Source: Saprospiraceae bacterium (GTDB lineage: Bacteria; Bacteroidota; Bacteroidia; Chitinophagales; Saprospiraceae). From it: 9,728 nt of DNA. Position numbers and translations under genes: made by a program. Positions 1 through 7,431 of the stretch are shown piece after piece. The notes below the pieces were generated by a model. The model made no database searches and was not told the origin of the DNA. It saw only the letters and a program-made list of their open reading frames with translations. The first letter of the stretch is position 1, and every line of letters begins with the position of its first letter. The stretch covers positions 1 to 9,728 of the forward strand of contig JADKGD010000019.1 of NCBI GenBank assembly GCA_016717145.1, read 5' to 3'.

Positions 1-183
1 GATCCACCTATTTTATATCTATTCTACATTTTTTATCAAAAATTAATTGGTATATTTTAGCGTCGTTTTATTGATTTTATTATTTTTTGTCATCCGAAAA
101 GGAGACTTTTTCAGTAAATCAAACGTTAAAATATTGTGTTATACTTTTAAATGTTATTAATCCAAATTAAATATATCCTGAAC
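1..183. other. AT-rich leader, no gene seen
   Basis: This stretch lies upstream of the citrate synthase pseudogene. I see no open frame of any length and no RNA fold I recognise. A weak match to the Bacteroidota -7 element (TACTTTTA, 142-149, last base off consensus) sits about 35 bases before the citrate synthase ATG, but no -33 partner is visible. A short imperfect hairpin around 99-115 is too weak to call. Confidence 0.4.
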
Positions 184-1465
184 ATGGATCCATTAAAGGA
201 AAATTTTGAAAAATCAGCTTCCTCAAAGCTGACATTAAACCAATACTAAAAGATCATGGTGATAAAAGATTGACGAAGTCACTATAGAGCAACATGATAG
301 GCGGAATGCAGTGTTCGTAGTATGGATATGGGACAACTTCATCACTCATCCAGAGGAAGGCATTAGATTCAAGATTGATTTCCTCAACTAGAGGAATTAT
401 TACCACGCATTCCAAATGCAGACATTATTGCCGGAAGGATTATTCCGGCTTATGATGGTTGGCGAAATTCCCACCATAGAAAATGTTAGGTGGTTATCTG
501 CTGAATGGCGAAAAGGTTCTGAAGAACTCGTTTTGTCCTCGGATGCATTGCCTAAAAAGAACTTCTCTGAGACTCAGTTTAGTATTCTGTTTTAGCCATG
601 CTGTCTGAGAGTATTTTTGCTCAAATAGGAAGAAGGAATGAAAAAATGATTATTGGGATGTTATGTGTGAAGATTCTATGAATCTTATTGCTCTTGCCTA
701 GGGTAGCTGCTTACATATATCGTCGATCATTTTCCATAATGATGTCCACATTACCCAAGACAGATATGGATTGGGCGAACACGGCCACATAATATTGGCT
801 GGATGATGGTATGATTTTAATAGCCTATGAGATTGTGCGTACGACTATTCTTCCTATGCCGATAAAGAAGAAATCTAGCCCACACCATGCACCTCGTTGG
901 ATCAACATTAAGTGACGTTATTATTCATTTAGTGCTATCAATGAATTCCTTGGCCGGACCATTATACGGCCTCGCGAATCAGGAAGTGATTAAGTGGATA
1001 GTTTGAAATGGTAGAGGAGCTTCCAACAATCCTGATAAGGTTCAAATAAGAAAATACATAAATGATACACTTTGCAGAAGGAAAAGTAGTACCCTGCTTT
1101 GGACATGCGGTTCTTCGTCAGCCAGATCCCAGGTTTATAGCTCAAAAACGATTGCTGAGGACAATATGCCTGACGATCCCTATTGTTCAAATAGTTTGGG
1201 ACTTATTTGAACTTGTACCTGAAATTCATGGTTTCTTGGGAAAGGTAAAAAATCCATGGCCAAATGTGGATGCACATTCAGGGGCATGCTAGTTGTTATG
1301 GACTAAGAAGAATTTTATACAGTTCTTTTTGGCGCTGTAAGGCATTAGGAGTTTGTGCGGTTTATGTTGGGACAGGGCCCTGGGACTTCCATTAGAAAAG
1401 ACCAAAATCCAATCACAACCGATTGGTTAAAACAATATATTGCCAATAATAATTTTAAACTATAA
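184..1465 (+). pseudogene. gltA: citrate synthase, multiply frameshifted
   Basis: Citrate synthase condenses acetyl-CoA with oxaloacetate to open the TCA cycle. No single frame is open for long, but pieces in all three frames line up in order along the family. They include MDPLKENFEK at the start, IKPILKDHGDK, a THPEEGIRF block near 350, HLVGSTLSD near 890, MNSLAGPLYGLANQEV near 940-990, KVVPCFGHAVLR near 1085-1120, NPWPNVDAHSG near 1250-1285, and a DWLKQYIANNN tail ending in TAA. The span of 1282 bases equals about 427 codons, the usual length, so the gene is scrambled by small indels and stops and not truncated. The longest clean piece is 1062-1292. Of the catalytic residues, the His of GHAVLR and the Asp of NVDAHSG remain, but the His of the family motif GPLHGLANQ reads Tyr. 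The ATG at 184 fits the family start. The gcvH pseudogene follows after 12 bases. The assignment is secure; whether the damage is biological or technical is not. Confidence 0.85.
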
Positions 1466-1477
1466 TATAATAAATAA

Positions 1478-1865
1478 ATGAATTCATCCAAGCGATTTAA
1501 AAATACAAAAAAGAGACAGAGTGGATTAGGATAGTTGGTGATAGTAGGCTACTCGTGAAAGTTGATTTTTACTGAGTGAACTTGGTGAATCGGTATACGT
1601 TGAAGTAGAGAGAGTTGGAGAAATCATTTCAAAAGACGAAGTATTTGGTACAGTTGAAGCAGTAAAAAACCACTCAGATTTATTTATCCTAAAGTAATCG
1701 GTGAAACCTTGAATTCAATGGAAAGTTGGATGAAGCAGATGGTGATAACCAGGGCTTATTAATGAAGATCCCCCTTGGTGATGGATGGATGTTAAAATAA
1801 AATAACTGATGCTTCTGAACTTTCAGAATTATGACGTCGACGCTTACATTGCACTTGTCAGTTAA
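1478..1865 (+). pseudogene. gcvH: glycine cleavage system H protein, frameshifted
   Basis: GcvH is the lipoyl carrier that shuttles the aminomethyl group between the P, T and L proteins of glycine cleavage. Fragments in shifting frames match the family in order: PSDLK and EWIRI near the start, then LGESVYVEVERVGE, SKDEVFGTVEAVK (the Lys is the expected lipoylation site), SDLFIP, then LINEDP, GDGWMLKIKITDASEL, and a final DVDAYIALVS ending in TAA at 1863-1865. About 129 codons is the normal length. At least five frame changes are needed, the densest around 1500-1590. It starts 12 bases after the citrate synthase stop, so the two probably shared a transcript in the intact ancestor. The end is convergent with murA, about 22 bases away. 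Confidence 0.85.
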
Positions 1866-1887
1866 CATCAGCTTTATCAATTTATTC

Positions 1888-3189
1888 TTAAGTCCCATCG
1901 ATTCTCATATAGCGCAATCGAGGCTATTAAAGCCGGCCATCAATATTTTGATCTATCCCGCGGTCAATCGATTTCTCTTCGAAATTATACCTCGCTTTTG
2001 GCTGATAATGCCGCGATCAAAGTGAAACTCCGCACGTATCTCGGAGAACTGATTTCTGATTCCCTCACTTGAAACTTGTTCCAGACCAATTACAATGGTT
2101 GCTCTGTGTGGATCACAAAGTATAATCTGAGCACCCATGTCTATAAGCTTGTCTACAAAAAAAAACCTGCTTTCGACACATTTTTGGTGGATCAAGATAC
2201 TTCCTTTGGCCTGAATTGCCGTGACAAGGATTATACTCAGTAAAATCAGGCGTAAAACCAGGGCAAGGCGAATCAAATAGTCATTGTAGAACCGTCTATA
2301 AAACTTTGTATCTCATCATCTTAGTAAATATATAAAATATTTTTCATCTCTATTTTAATTCCTAATTTCTCAAATGTCCAATGGAATAATCCCCAGGCTT
2401 GACCGAAAACATTTGTGATCCTAAGACTGCTTTGAGTCATTGCAGCCAAACCAATAAAACTACCTATTTTAATCCTGTCCGGTAATATGGTGTGCTCTGT
2501 TTCCACCCAGATACGTCGACTCTTCATTAGTCAGCAGGTTTGAACCCACACCAGTTATTTTTGCACTTCCATGCTGATTTAGCTTGCTTTGCATAATGAA
2601 TTTGCCAAGTATGGCTCACATGCTGCGTATATTTGTTACAATCAGCGAGTACTGCTGATCTTCACATTGCGGTACCGGTAACAGATATTTCATCCATCAA
2701 AATAAATGTCCCCTTCAACTGATTTGCCCCAATATAAAACTGGTCACCTGCTTCATCAAATTGAAGTAGCACCAAGCATCTGAAACCTAAAAAGTGAGTA
2801 TCAAGTCTTCGCGACCTATTTTGTCTCCTCCTGGTTTAGGTAAGTATGCTTTTTTAAACCTCGCCAATAAAGGTCCAAGAAGCATCACTGATCCACGTAT
2901 CTTTCGCATTATCCTGATAGGTTTCTGAAGATAGATGATCTGTATCAATATCATCTGCCTGAAATGTAAAATCATTAAGACCAATCTTTTCTATCTTGAC
3001 ATTTAAACCTTTTAAAAGTTCCATTTGCTTTCTAATATCCAAAATATCAGGAATATTTTTAACGGTTACTTTTTTGTTCGTTAAGAGTACTGCACTGACA
3101 ATCTGCAATGCTTCATTGTTTGCACCTTGAGGTTGGATAGATCCCGAAAGTTTTGCATTCCCCTGAACTCTAAATGCTTGATTTGACAT
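1888..3189 (-). pseudogene. murA: UDP-N-acetylglucosamine 1-carboxyvinyltransferase, frameshifted
   Basis: MurA transfers enolpyruvate from PEP to UDP-GlcNAc, the first committed step of peptidoglycan synthesis. The N-terminal 111 residues are clean (2854-3189) and carry QGANNEALQIVSAVLLT. Next comes LLGPLLARFKKAYLPKPGGDKIGR (2815-2890, another frame), the loop holding the active-site position, where Asp replaces the Cys of the E. coli enzyme. Then come NQLKGTFILMDEISVTGT near 2670-2730, RRIWVETEHTILPDRI and IGSFIGLAAMTQS (2400-2520), and IHQKCVESRFFFVDKL with MGAQIILCDPHRATIVIGL (2080-2200). The tail reads LIAALSAK and NIDGRL and ends RIDGT at a TAA (1888-1890). The total of 1302 bases is 434 codons, the family length, so the indels nearly cancel. 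About ten lesions are needed; one is a missing C in GRRRLDTH (2804-2808). murA is normally essential, so a truly dead copy would require another one elsewhere. Confidence 0.88.
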
Positions 3190-3214
3190 AGTGCTGATTT
3201 TAATTTTTAAACCT

Positions 3215-3222
3215 CAAATATA
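3215..3222 (-). promoter_or_regulatory. candidate Bacteroidota -7 element for murA
   Basis: On the minus strand the sequence is TATATTTG, an exact match to the TAnnTTTG element used by Bacteroidota primary sigma factors. It ends about 25 bases upstream of the murA ATG (3189). No convincing TTTG at -33 is seen, and the region is AT-rich enough to give chance matches. Confidence 0.35.
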
Positions 3223-3318
3223 TTACAATAATTAATAATATTATTTATAATTCCGGATTTTTATATCATGGTATTTCAATTAAAAAAATATCATATAAAA
3301 AGTATAAGACTAAATATA

Positions 3319-3338
3319 AAATTCAAAGGGTTGAATTT
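3319..3338 (-). terminator. possible weak terminator after rsgA
   Basis: A perfect 8-bp inverted repeat (AAATTCAA / TTGAATTT) encloses the four-base loop AGGG (3327-3330). It lies 31 bases past the rsgA stop in the transcription direction and is followed by T-rich sequence. The stem is almost all A-T, so it would be weak. The rest of 3190-3369 holds no gene. Confidence 0.3.
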
Positions 3339-3369
3339 GTTAATACTTAAAGAATATTAATATGATCCA

Positions 3370-4314
3370 TCACATATCTCTATGCCTTTCCCAGTAATTT
3401 TGGTCTTCAACTTCTTCCAGTAAATTTAAGTAATTCTGATAGCGGATTTCACTTATTTCACCCGATGTAATCGCTTGTTTAACTGCACAGGCTGGTTCAT
3501 TTCTAAGGTACAATTAGCATATTTGCATTTGTTCGACAGCACAAAAACCTTAAAATTATGTGCAATATCTTTACTTCAGATTGAAAACGCCAGTGTCTCA
3601 ATACCTGAGTATCAATTAGCTGCCTCAAAAGACAGTTCGTGCATCTCGGCAAATGTTGTGGTATGTTGACCCTTTCCAGAAAAGTCAGATATTTCTTCAG
3701 TTTTCAAACTCAGTTTTGATTCAATTGAGTTGACAAGAGTTGATTTACCAACGCCGGATTGACCCGCAATCAGTGTTGTTTTACCTTTCAACAATTCCTT
3801 TAATTCTTCGATGCCTATTTTTTGACTCTGACGATGACAACACAACCTTATAACCAATTCTGGTATATATTTCATTCAATTTCTCTATAAAACGTCATAT
3901 CCGCTTCAGTATTTAAATCAGCCTTATTAAACACAATAATGGCAGGGATATTATAGGGTTCCGTCATTATCAGAAAACGATCAATAAAAACCCAATTTAA
4001 GATTTGGTCACGCATGGTAATGATGATCATGACCTGATCTACATTACTTGCAAGAAAATGTAACTGGTGTTTTTTACGAGGTGATTGCCTTACAACATAA
4101 TTTTTTCTAGGTGAAATAGCTCTGATTATAGCTCGAAAATCGTCAGCATTTTCCAATTCAAGCTCAATTGTTACCTCATCACCAACTGCAACAGGATTGG
4201 TTAGTTTTAAATCGTCAAGTTTTATTTTACCTGCAATACGACATTTATACAAAATTCCATCTTCACCTTTTACATTGTACCAACTTCCTGTAGATTTAAT
4301 TACAATTCCTTCAT
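3370..4314 (-). pseudogene. rsgA: ribosome small subunit-dependent GTPase RsgA, frameshifted
   Basis: RsgA is a circularly permuted GTPase that helps late 30S subunit maturation. The N-terminal OB-fold is visible as GIVIKSTGSWYNVKGEDG, then TNPVAVGDEV. G4 is FNKADL (about 3920). After frame breaks come G1 GQSGVGKSTLVNS (3740-3775) and the switch segment GKGQHTTT (3655-3680). G3 survives only as a broken LIDT-PGI: one C is missing from DTPG near 3622. The C-terminal zinc site shows CKYANC and NEPACAV, but the His between them is lost in a lesion. The tail LNLLEEVEDQNYWERHRDM ends at TGA 3370-3372. An open frame can be followed up to a TTG at 4360, but restoring one G after the ATG at 4314 gives the usual start MKGIVIKSTGSW, overlapping the stop of the upstream gene. 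That start also gives 945 bases, close to the family length. Confidence 0.85.
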
Positions 4315-5082
4315 TCGAGAACTTGAAGTTTTGGAGTTGTGGATTGTTCATGAATTGCAATTGATAATTCCTTTATGAGTTTGGATCTTTTTCTATGGCA
4401 TTTCTACTACTATTATATCCGCTCCGGCTTTAGCATTCGCAGCTGCTTTTTCAGGAGTAGCAATGCCGCCCCCAATAATAAGGGGAATATTTAATGCACC
4501 ACTTACCGCACTTATCATTGATTCAGAAATAGGATTTTGCACCACTTCCGGCATCCATATATATCTGTTTTAATCCCAGCATCTCACCTGCGACAGCGGT
4601 ACACAATGCAATATCTTCTTTATTGGCAGGAATTGGATTCGTATTACTCATATATTGTACACTGGTCATAATACCTCCGTCAATGAGCATATATCCTGTA
4701 GAAATTATCTCGAGTGGGCTTACTTTCAAAAAAGGAGCAGTGATAACATGTTTCCCGATTAATAAGTCAGCATTTCTTCCTGAAATTAATGATAAGAATA
4801 ACAAACCATCTGCTTTATAACTAAGCTGAAAGGAATTTCCCGGAAACAATATCATAGGGATATTGCACATTTCTTTCATAGATTTTAGGACATAGTCGAG
4901 CATGTCATTTACTACAAGGCTACCTCCTATAAAAAAATAATCTACTCCGGCTCAAGAGACATTTCAAGCACATGCTGGATTTTACCTAACCTAACCTTAT
5001 CGGGATCTATTAAGACTACAAATTTCTTTTTACCTGTATTTTTGGCATCCAGAAATTGTGCATAAAGAGAATTTGTTACCAT
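4311..5082 (-). pseudogene. geranylgeranylglyceryl phosphate synthase (PcrB-like), frameshifted
   Basis: This family joins a polyprenyl diphosphate to sn-glycerol-1-phosphate, giving an archaeal-type ether lipid. It is found in many Bacteroidota. The start MVTNSLYAQFLDAK leads to KKKFVVLIDPDKV (the conserved DPDK strand) and then VDYFFIGGSLV. A long clean piece (4523-4903) carries IPMILFPGNSFQLS, ADGLLFLSLISGRNADLLIG, STGYMLIDGG and MDAGSGA. The end reads IPLIIGGGIATPEKA, AKAGADIIVV and NAIEKDP. TIM-barrel phosphate-binding motifs (GGGI, GADIIV) are intact. Five bases appear to be missing: GG to G near 4951, AA from an A run near 4538, GG to G near 4410, and CC to C near 4383. Restoring them gives 777 bases and 258 residues, ending in a TGA that overlaps the rsgA ATG. 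The pair is therefore an operon. Confidence 0.85.
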
Positions 5083-5102
5083 TAAAGTTTCGATTTCTGC
5101 TA

Positions 5103-5110
5103 CAAAGATA
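5103..5110 (-). promoter_or_regulatory. candidate -7 element for the GGGP synthase-rsgA operon
   Basis: Minus-strand TATCTTTG matches the Bacteroidota TAnnTTTG element exactly and ends 20 bases before the GGGP synthase ATG at 5082, which would leave a leader of about 10-15 bases. No clear TTTG appears at the expected -33 distance. The remaining sequence up to the terminator at 5216 is AT-rich and shows no gene. Confidence 0.4.
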
Positions 5111-5215
5111 AATATTTATTCTCAGGAATTATTATGTATATCATTAATAAATATTATGGCTATAGTCATAACCAAAATTAATTAATAAAATTCAATAAAG
5201 TTTAACAAAAAAAAT

Positions 5216-5246
5216 AAAAAGCCCGATCGTTAATGATCAGGCTTTT
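5216..5246 (-). terminator. Rho-independent terminator
   Basis: The arms AAAAGCC (5217-5223) and GGCTTTT (5240-5246) pair, extended after one C-A mismatch by GATC/GATC, around the loop 5229-5234. On the minus strand the stem is followed by a long T run (the A-rich stretch 5206-5220 on the + strand), so it stops transcription arriving from the right. It sits where the terminator of the adjacent tRNA-like sequence would be expected. Confidence 0.75.
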
Positions 5247-5247
5247 G

Positions 5248-5271
5248 GGCGTCCCCCTCTAGGACTTGAAC
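5248..5271 (-). other. tRNA 3'-end fragment, candidate attachment-site core
   Basis: The minus strand reads GTTCAAGTCCTAG then AGGGGGACGCC, which resembles a tRNA T-loop, the 3' half of the T-stem and the acceptor strand. The 5' half of the T-stem (expected CTAGG) is absent, and no anticodon or D arm lies further right, so this is not a functional tRNA. An isolated tRNA 3' end directly followed by a terminator is what tyrosine-recombinase integration into a tRNA gene leaves on the distal side. The regenerated tRNA would then lie beyond the right edge. The tRNA identity cannot be fixed from this much; an Asn-type tRNA is possible. CCA is not encoded. Confidence 0.5.
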
Positions 5272-5310
5272 GATTACTGATATTCAATATGTTATGATAA
5301 TCATATACTT

Positions 5311-5333
5311 GGGTGACGTTTAGGGTGACGTTT
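5311..5333. repeat. two 11-bp direct repeats, GGGTGACGTTT
   Basis: Perfect copies lie at 5311-5321 and 5323-5333, separated by a single A, giving a 12-base period of slightly more than one helical turn. They lie 40 bases from the tRNA-like core, where arm-type binding sites of a tyrosine integrase would be expected. GC content is higher than in the surroundings. The role is inferred from position only. Confidence 0.5.
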
Positions 5334-5363
5334 TTAACTAATGTATCCACTTTTATCAATAAA

Positions 5364-5549
5364 TTATTCTTTATCTGGTCCATGCTCTAAAATGTGTTTA
5401 ACAGCATTTGCTATATCTTAGGAATATATTGCAATATTATTAGCAAAATGTAAACTATCTTGGTTATTATTTATCAAATCTGGACATAGCCTAACTGAAA
5501 TATCAACTACAAGTTTTTTAAATTCTTCATCTGAAAGTTTAATATTCAT
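5364..5549 (-). pseudogene. short unknown ORF with internal TAA
   Basis: From the ATG at 5549 a 62-codon frame begins MNIKLSDEEFKKLVVDIS and ends ILEHGPDKE at a TAA (5364-5366). Codon 44 is TAA (5418-5420). The sequence after it, DIANAVKHILEH, looks as protein-like as the part before, with helical heptad-like spacing of hydrophobics. The product is therefore either a 43-residue peptide or a 61-residue protein broken by one nonsense change. No family is recognised. It follows the membrane-protein gene on the same strand after about 100 bases and is the gene nearest the putative attachment site. Confidence 0.4.
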
Positions 5550-5652
5550 TTTATTGTATTGCTTATTGATTTTTGATTTAAATTAGTTTTATGAAATAAC
5601 TAATAATAAAAATTTAAATTGTCATAAAATTCAATCTCACTAATAAACATAA
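5550..5652. other. AT-rich intergenic spacer
   Basis: This spacer separates the membrane-protein gene from the short ORF downstream. No terminator hairpin or exact promoter element is evident. Confidence 0.4.
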
Positions 5653-6480
5653 TTATTCAGGTGTGGAAGCCTTTTTTTGTCTAGGTTTTATTGTTGTTCT
5701 TTTAAATTCACTGCTAACATTAATAGCAACAGACAACCTTCCATTTAAATCTCTAGATGAAGAATCCCATCTTGAAGTTATTGTGACTAACTCAGTGCCT
5801 TTCCTTTTTTGATTTATGTAAATTTTTATAAAGTACATAAAAAAATGCCAACATGCAATTAGAATTGAAGACAAAACCACAATATTAGGAAAAAAAGGAC
5901 ACCAGTGAAAATTATTTTGAGAACAAAAAAATATCAAAATAATTGCAAAAAATATAGTTATACAAAAGGTAATAGTAGTAGAAACATGATTAGTGGCCCA
6001 CATTTCAAAATAATCAGTCATTAAAATTAATAATGATACTATTATTAATAAATTCAAATAAAATAAATACGCAACATGATCATCTTTTAAAATGTCAACT
6101 ATATCAAAACCACCGAATAAAAGCATAAGAATACTGTACATGCCTGAAAATAAACATAAGTAATTAAACTTACTTTTATCTAGACTATTTTTAATTTCTT
6201 TTTCTGTAATATCTTTTTCATTTGAATAATTCCTTTCATCTTTTTCAAATTCCGCAAGTAAATCATTAATACTAACAGAATTACGTGCACCTTCTTTATA
6301 AGATTCTGTTACATAAGATTTTATGTTTTGAATAGTTAAATCAATTTTAGTAATTGAGTCTTTGGCTTTAAAAAAATTACCACCAAGCTTTTCATTAAAA
6401 TGATTAAGTAGATCAACAGAAAACACATATGCAAAATTGAAAGCTGCAAATAACTCGAACAATGAGTTGAATTTATCCAT
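5653..6480 (-). CDS. four-helix integral membrane protein, unknown function
   Basis: The intact 275-residue frame starts at the ATG at 6480 and ends at a TAA. Residues 1-100 are mostly soluble and probably helical, rich in Lys, Glu and Asn. Residues 5-25 are hydrophobic enough to be an amphipathic or extra membrane helix. Four clear membrane segments follow at about 106-126, 136-156, 168-187 and 196-218, with short polar loops (GGFDIVDILKDDH; SQNNFHW). Residues 219-275 are a basic tail containing QKRKG and KPRQKK, which suggests that the C-terminus is cytoplasmic. There is no signal peptide and no enzymatic motif. The layout of a soluble N-terminus, four helices and a polar tail resembles small pore-forming effectors of bacterial defence or conflict systems, but this is analogy and not homology. 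The start lies 12 bases after the stop of the PLD-like gene, so the two are very likely co-transcribed. Confidence 0.85.
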   Translation of the reverse strand: MDKFNSLFELFAAFNFAYVFSVDLLNHFNEKLGGNFFKAKDSITKIDLTIQNIKSYVTESYKEGARNSVSINDLLAEFEKDERNYSNEKDITEKEIKNSLDKSKFNYLCLFSGMYSILMLLFGGFDIVDILKDDHVAYLFYLNLLIIVSLLILMTDYFEMWATNHVSTTITFCITIFFAIILIFFCSQNNFHWCPFFPNIVVLSSILIACWHFFMYFIKIYINQKRKGTELVTITSRWDSSSRDLNGRLSVAINVSSEFKRTTIKPRQKKASTPE

Positions 6481-6492
6481 AGTTTTATGAAA

Positions 6493-7018
6493 TTATTCAA
6501 CAATAGTTTTTACACTTGGACCATTAAACATTTCATAAAAATTTACTCTCCAAGGCACTGCAATCTCTGGATTATTAAAGCTCCCCATAGCAAGATAATT
6601 GTCTGTATCATGTTCAATTCTGTACGACCTATCATCTCCTACTGCAAAATGAACTTTCTCATTTGTTTCAGTATATTCAATAATAAAATCATGTTGCTTA
6701 ATTCTAACCTTAAGTCCCATATTGTTTTTATAGGAAATTAAGTTACTCACCAATTGAGCAGTAGAATCATAATCTTCAAGAAGTATATCTAATTTACCAC
6801 CTCTAATAAGGAAATTAAATATAGAACTCTGGTAATTCTTATTCTTTGAAATCTCACCATTAAGGTTACCAGAATACAATATTACATAATTATTTGCTGA
6901 ATTAAAAATATTCGAAAGAACTATTGCCGCATGTTCTGCCCCAGCATTAAGGTATGGTTCCGAGAGAACATGTATTAGCTAAGTTGAATATAAATTGTCC
7001 GTATTGTTGTAAGGTCAT
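6493..7018 (-). CDS. degenerate phospholipase-D-like protein, one frame break
   Basis: A clean frame covers LIHVLSEPYLNAGAEHA to the stop. The natural start MTLQQYGQFIFNLANT (ATG 7018) lies one frame over, and the two join smoothly if one base is dropped near 6968-6974. The joined protein has 174 residues. Residues 27-50 (AEHAAIVLSNIF, then YVILYSG) and 65-82 (FLIRGGKLDILLEDY) look like an alpha/beta core with alternating hydrophobics. Residues 123-152 (HFAVGDDRSYRIE, then AMGSFNNPEIA) resemble the second half of PLD-like proteins, with His and Asp but without the Lys of HxKxxxxD. Catalysis is therefore doubtful, and a sensor or binding role is as likely. It precedes the membrane protein by 12 bases. 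The PLD relationship is a by-eye impression; confidence that a gene is present is higher than confidence in the fold. Confidence 0.6.
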
Positions 7019-7095
7019 AATTTTATTTTGGTAATTAACGTTGATAAGGTTCTATTCAACTCCCAAGGTAAATTGTTATGGCGAAAAACATTAGC

Positions 7096-7103
7096 CAAAT
7101 GTA
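7096..7103 (-). promoter_or_regulatory. candidate -7 element for the PLD-like/membrane-protein operon
   Basis: Minus-strand TACATTTG fits TAnnTTTG exactly and lies 77 bases upstream of the ATG at 7018, implying a leader of roughly 70 bases. No -33 TTTG is visible at standard spacing. A promoter here fits the large gap to the gene upstream. Confidence 0.3.
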
Positions 7104-7391
7104 CTTTTAAGTCTAAAAATTTAGTTTTGTGCGAATATACAACTATCTTTTTTAAAAATGGTACTCCTTAACAAATATTTATTTTTTAATATTTCTAATT
7201 TAAAATTTTTAAATATTTGATAATTAACTATTTATAATATATTTTTATTAGAAATGCTGATATTATTAATGAATTATTTATGTAAAATAGGTTATTCGAG
7301 CATGATATTAATTTCGAGATATTTATGTAAATTCATATTTGCCCCCCTTTATAGTATATTTTGAAATAAATATGTGTGAAGCTAAGGTTAT

Positions 7392-7431
7392 GGCAGTACG
7401 ATACTTTACTAAAAAAGGAGATTGTACCGCC
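7392..7431. repeat. imperfect inverted repeat GGCAGTAC / GTACCGCC
   Basis: Eight-base arms with one mismatch flank 24 bases that include AAAAAAGGAG. Next to it, 7450-7466 reads GCCTGTTATACACAGCC, itself a small imperfect hairpin (CTGT/ACAG). The patch is richer in G and C than its surroundings. I have an impression of similar sequence near gene-cassette ends in Bacteroidota, but I cannot confirm that. Confidence 0.3.

Noticed and set aside
1062..1292. Stand-alone 76-aa protein
   Set aside because: It is the C-terminal part of the broken citrate synthase, with motifs in the right order relative to the other pieces.
3876..4360. rsgA starting at the TTG at 4360 or the ATG at 4351
   Set aside because: The TTG has an AAGGA at a fair distance, but residues before GIVIKSTGSW do not belong to the family. 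That stretch is the corrected GGGP synthase C-terminus read in another frame.
5248..5330. Complete tRNA gene
   Set aside because: Only the T-loop to acceptor part is present. The T-stem 5' half, anticodon arm and D arm are missing.
6487..6741. Plus-strand frame opposite the PLD-like gene
   Set aside because: It lies wholly opposite a better minus-strand frame and reads as a shadow.
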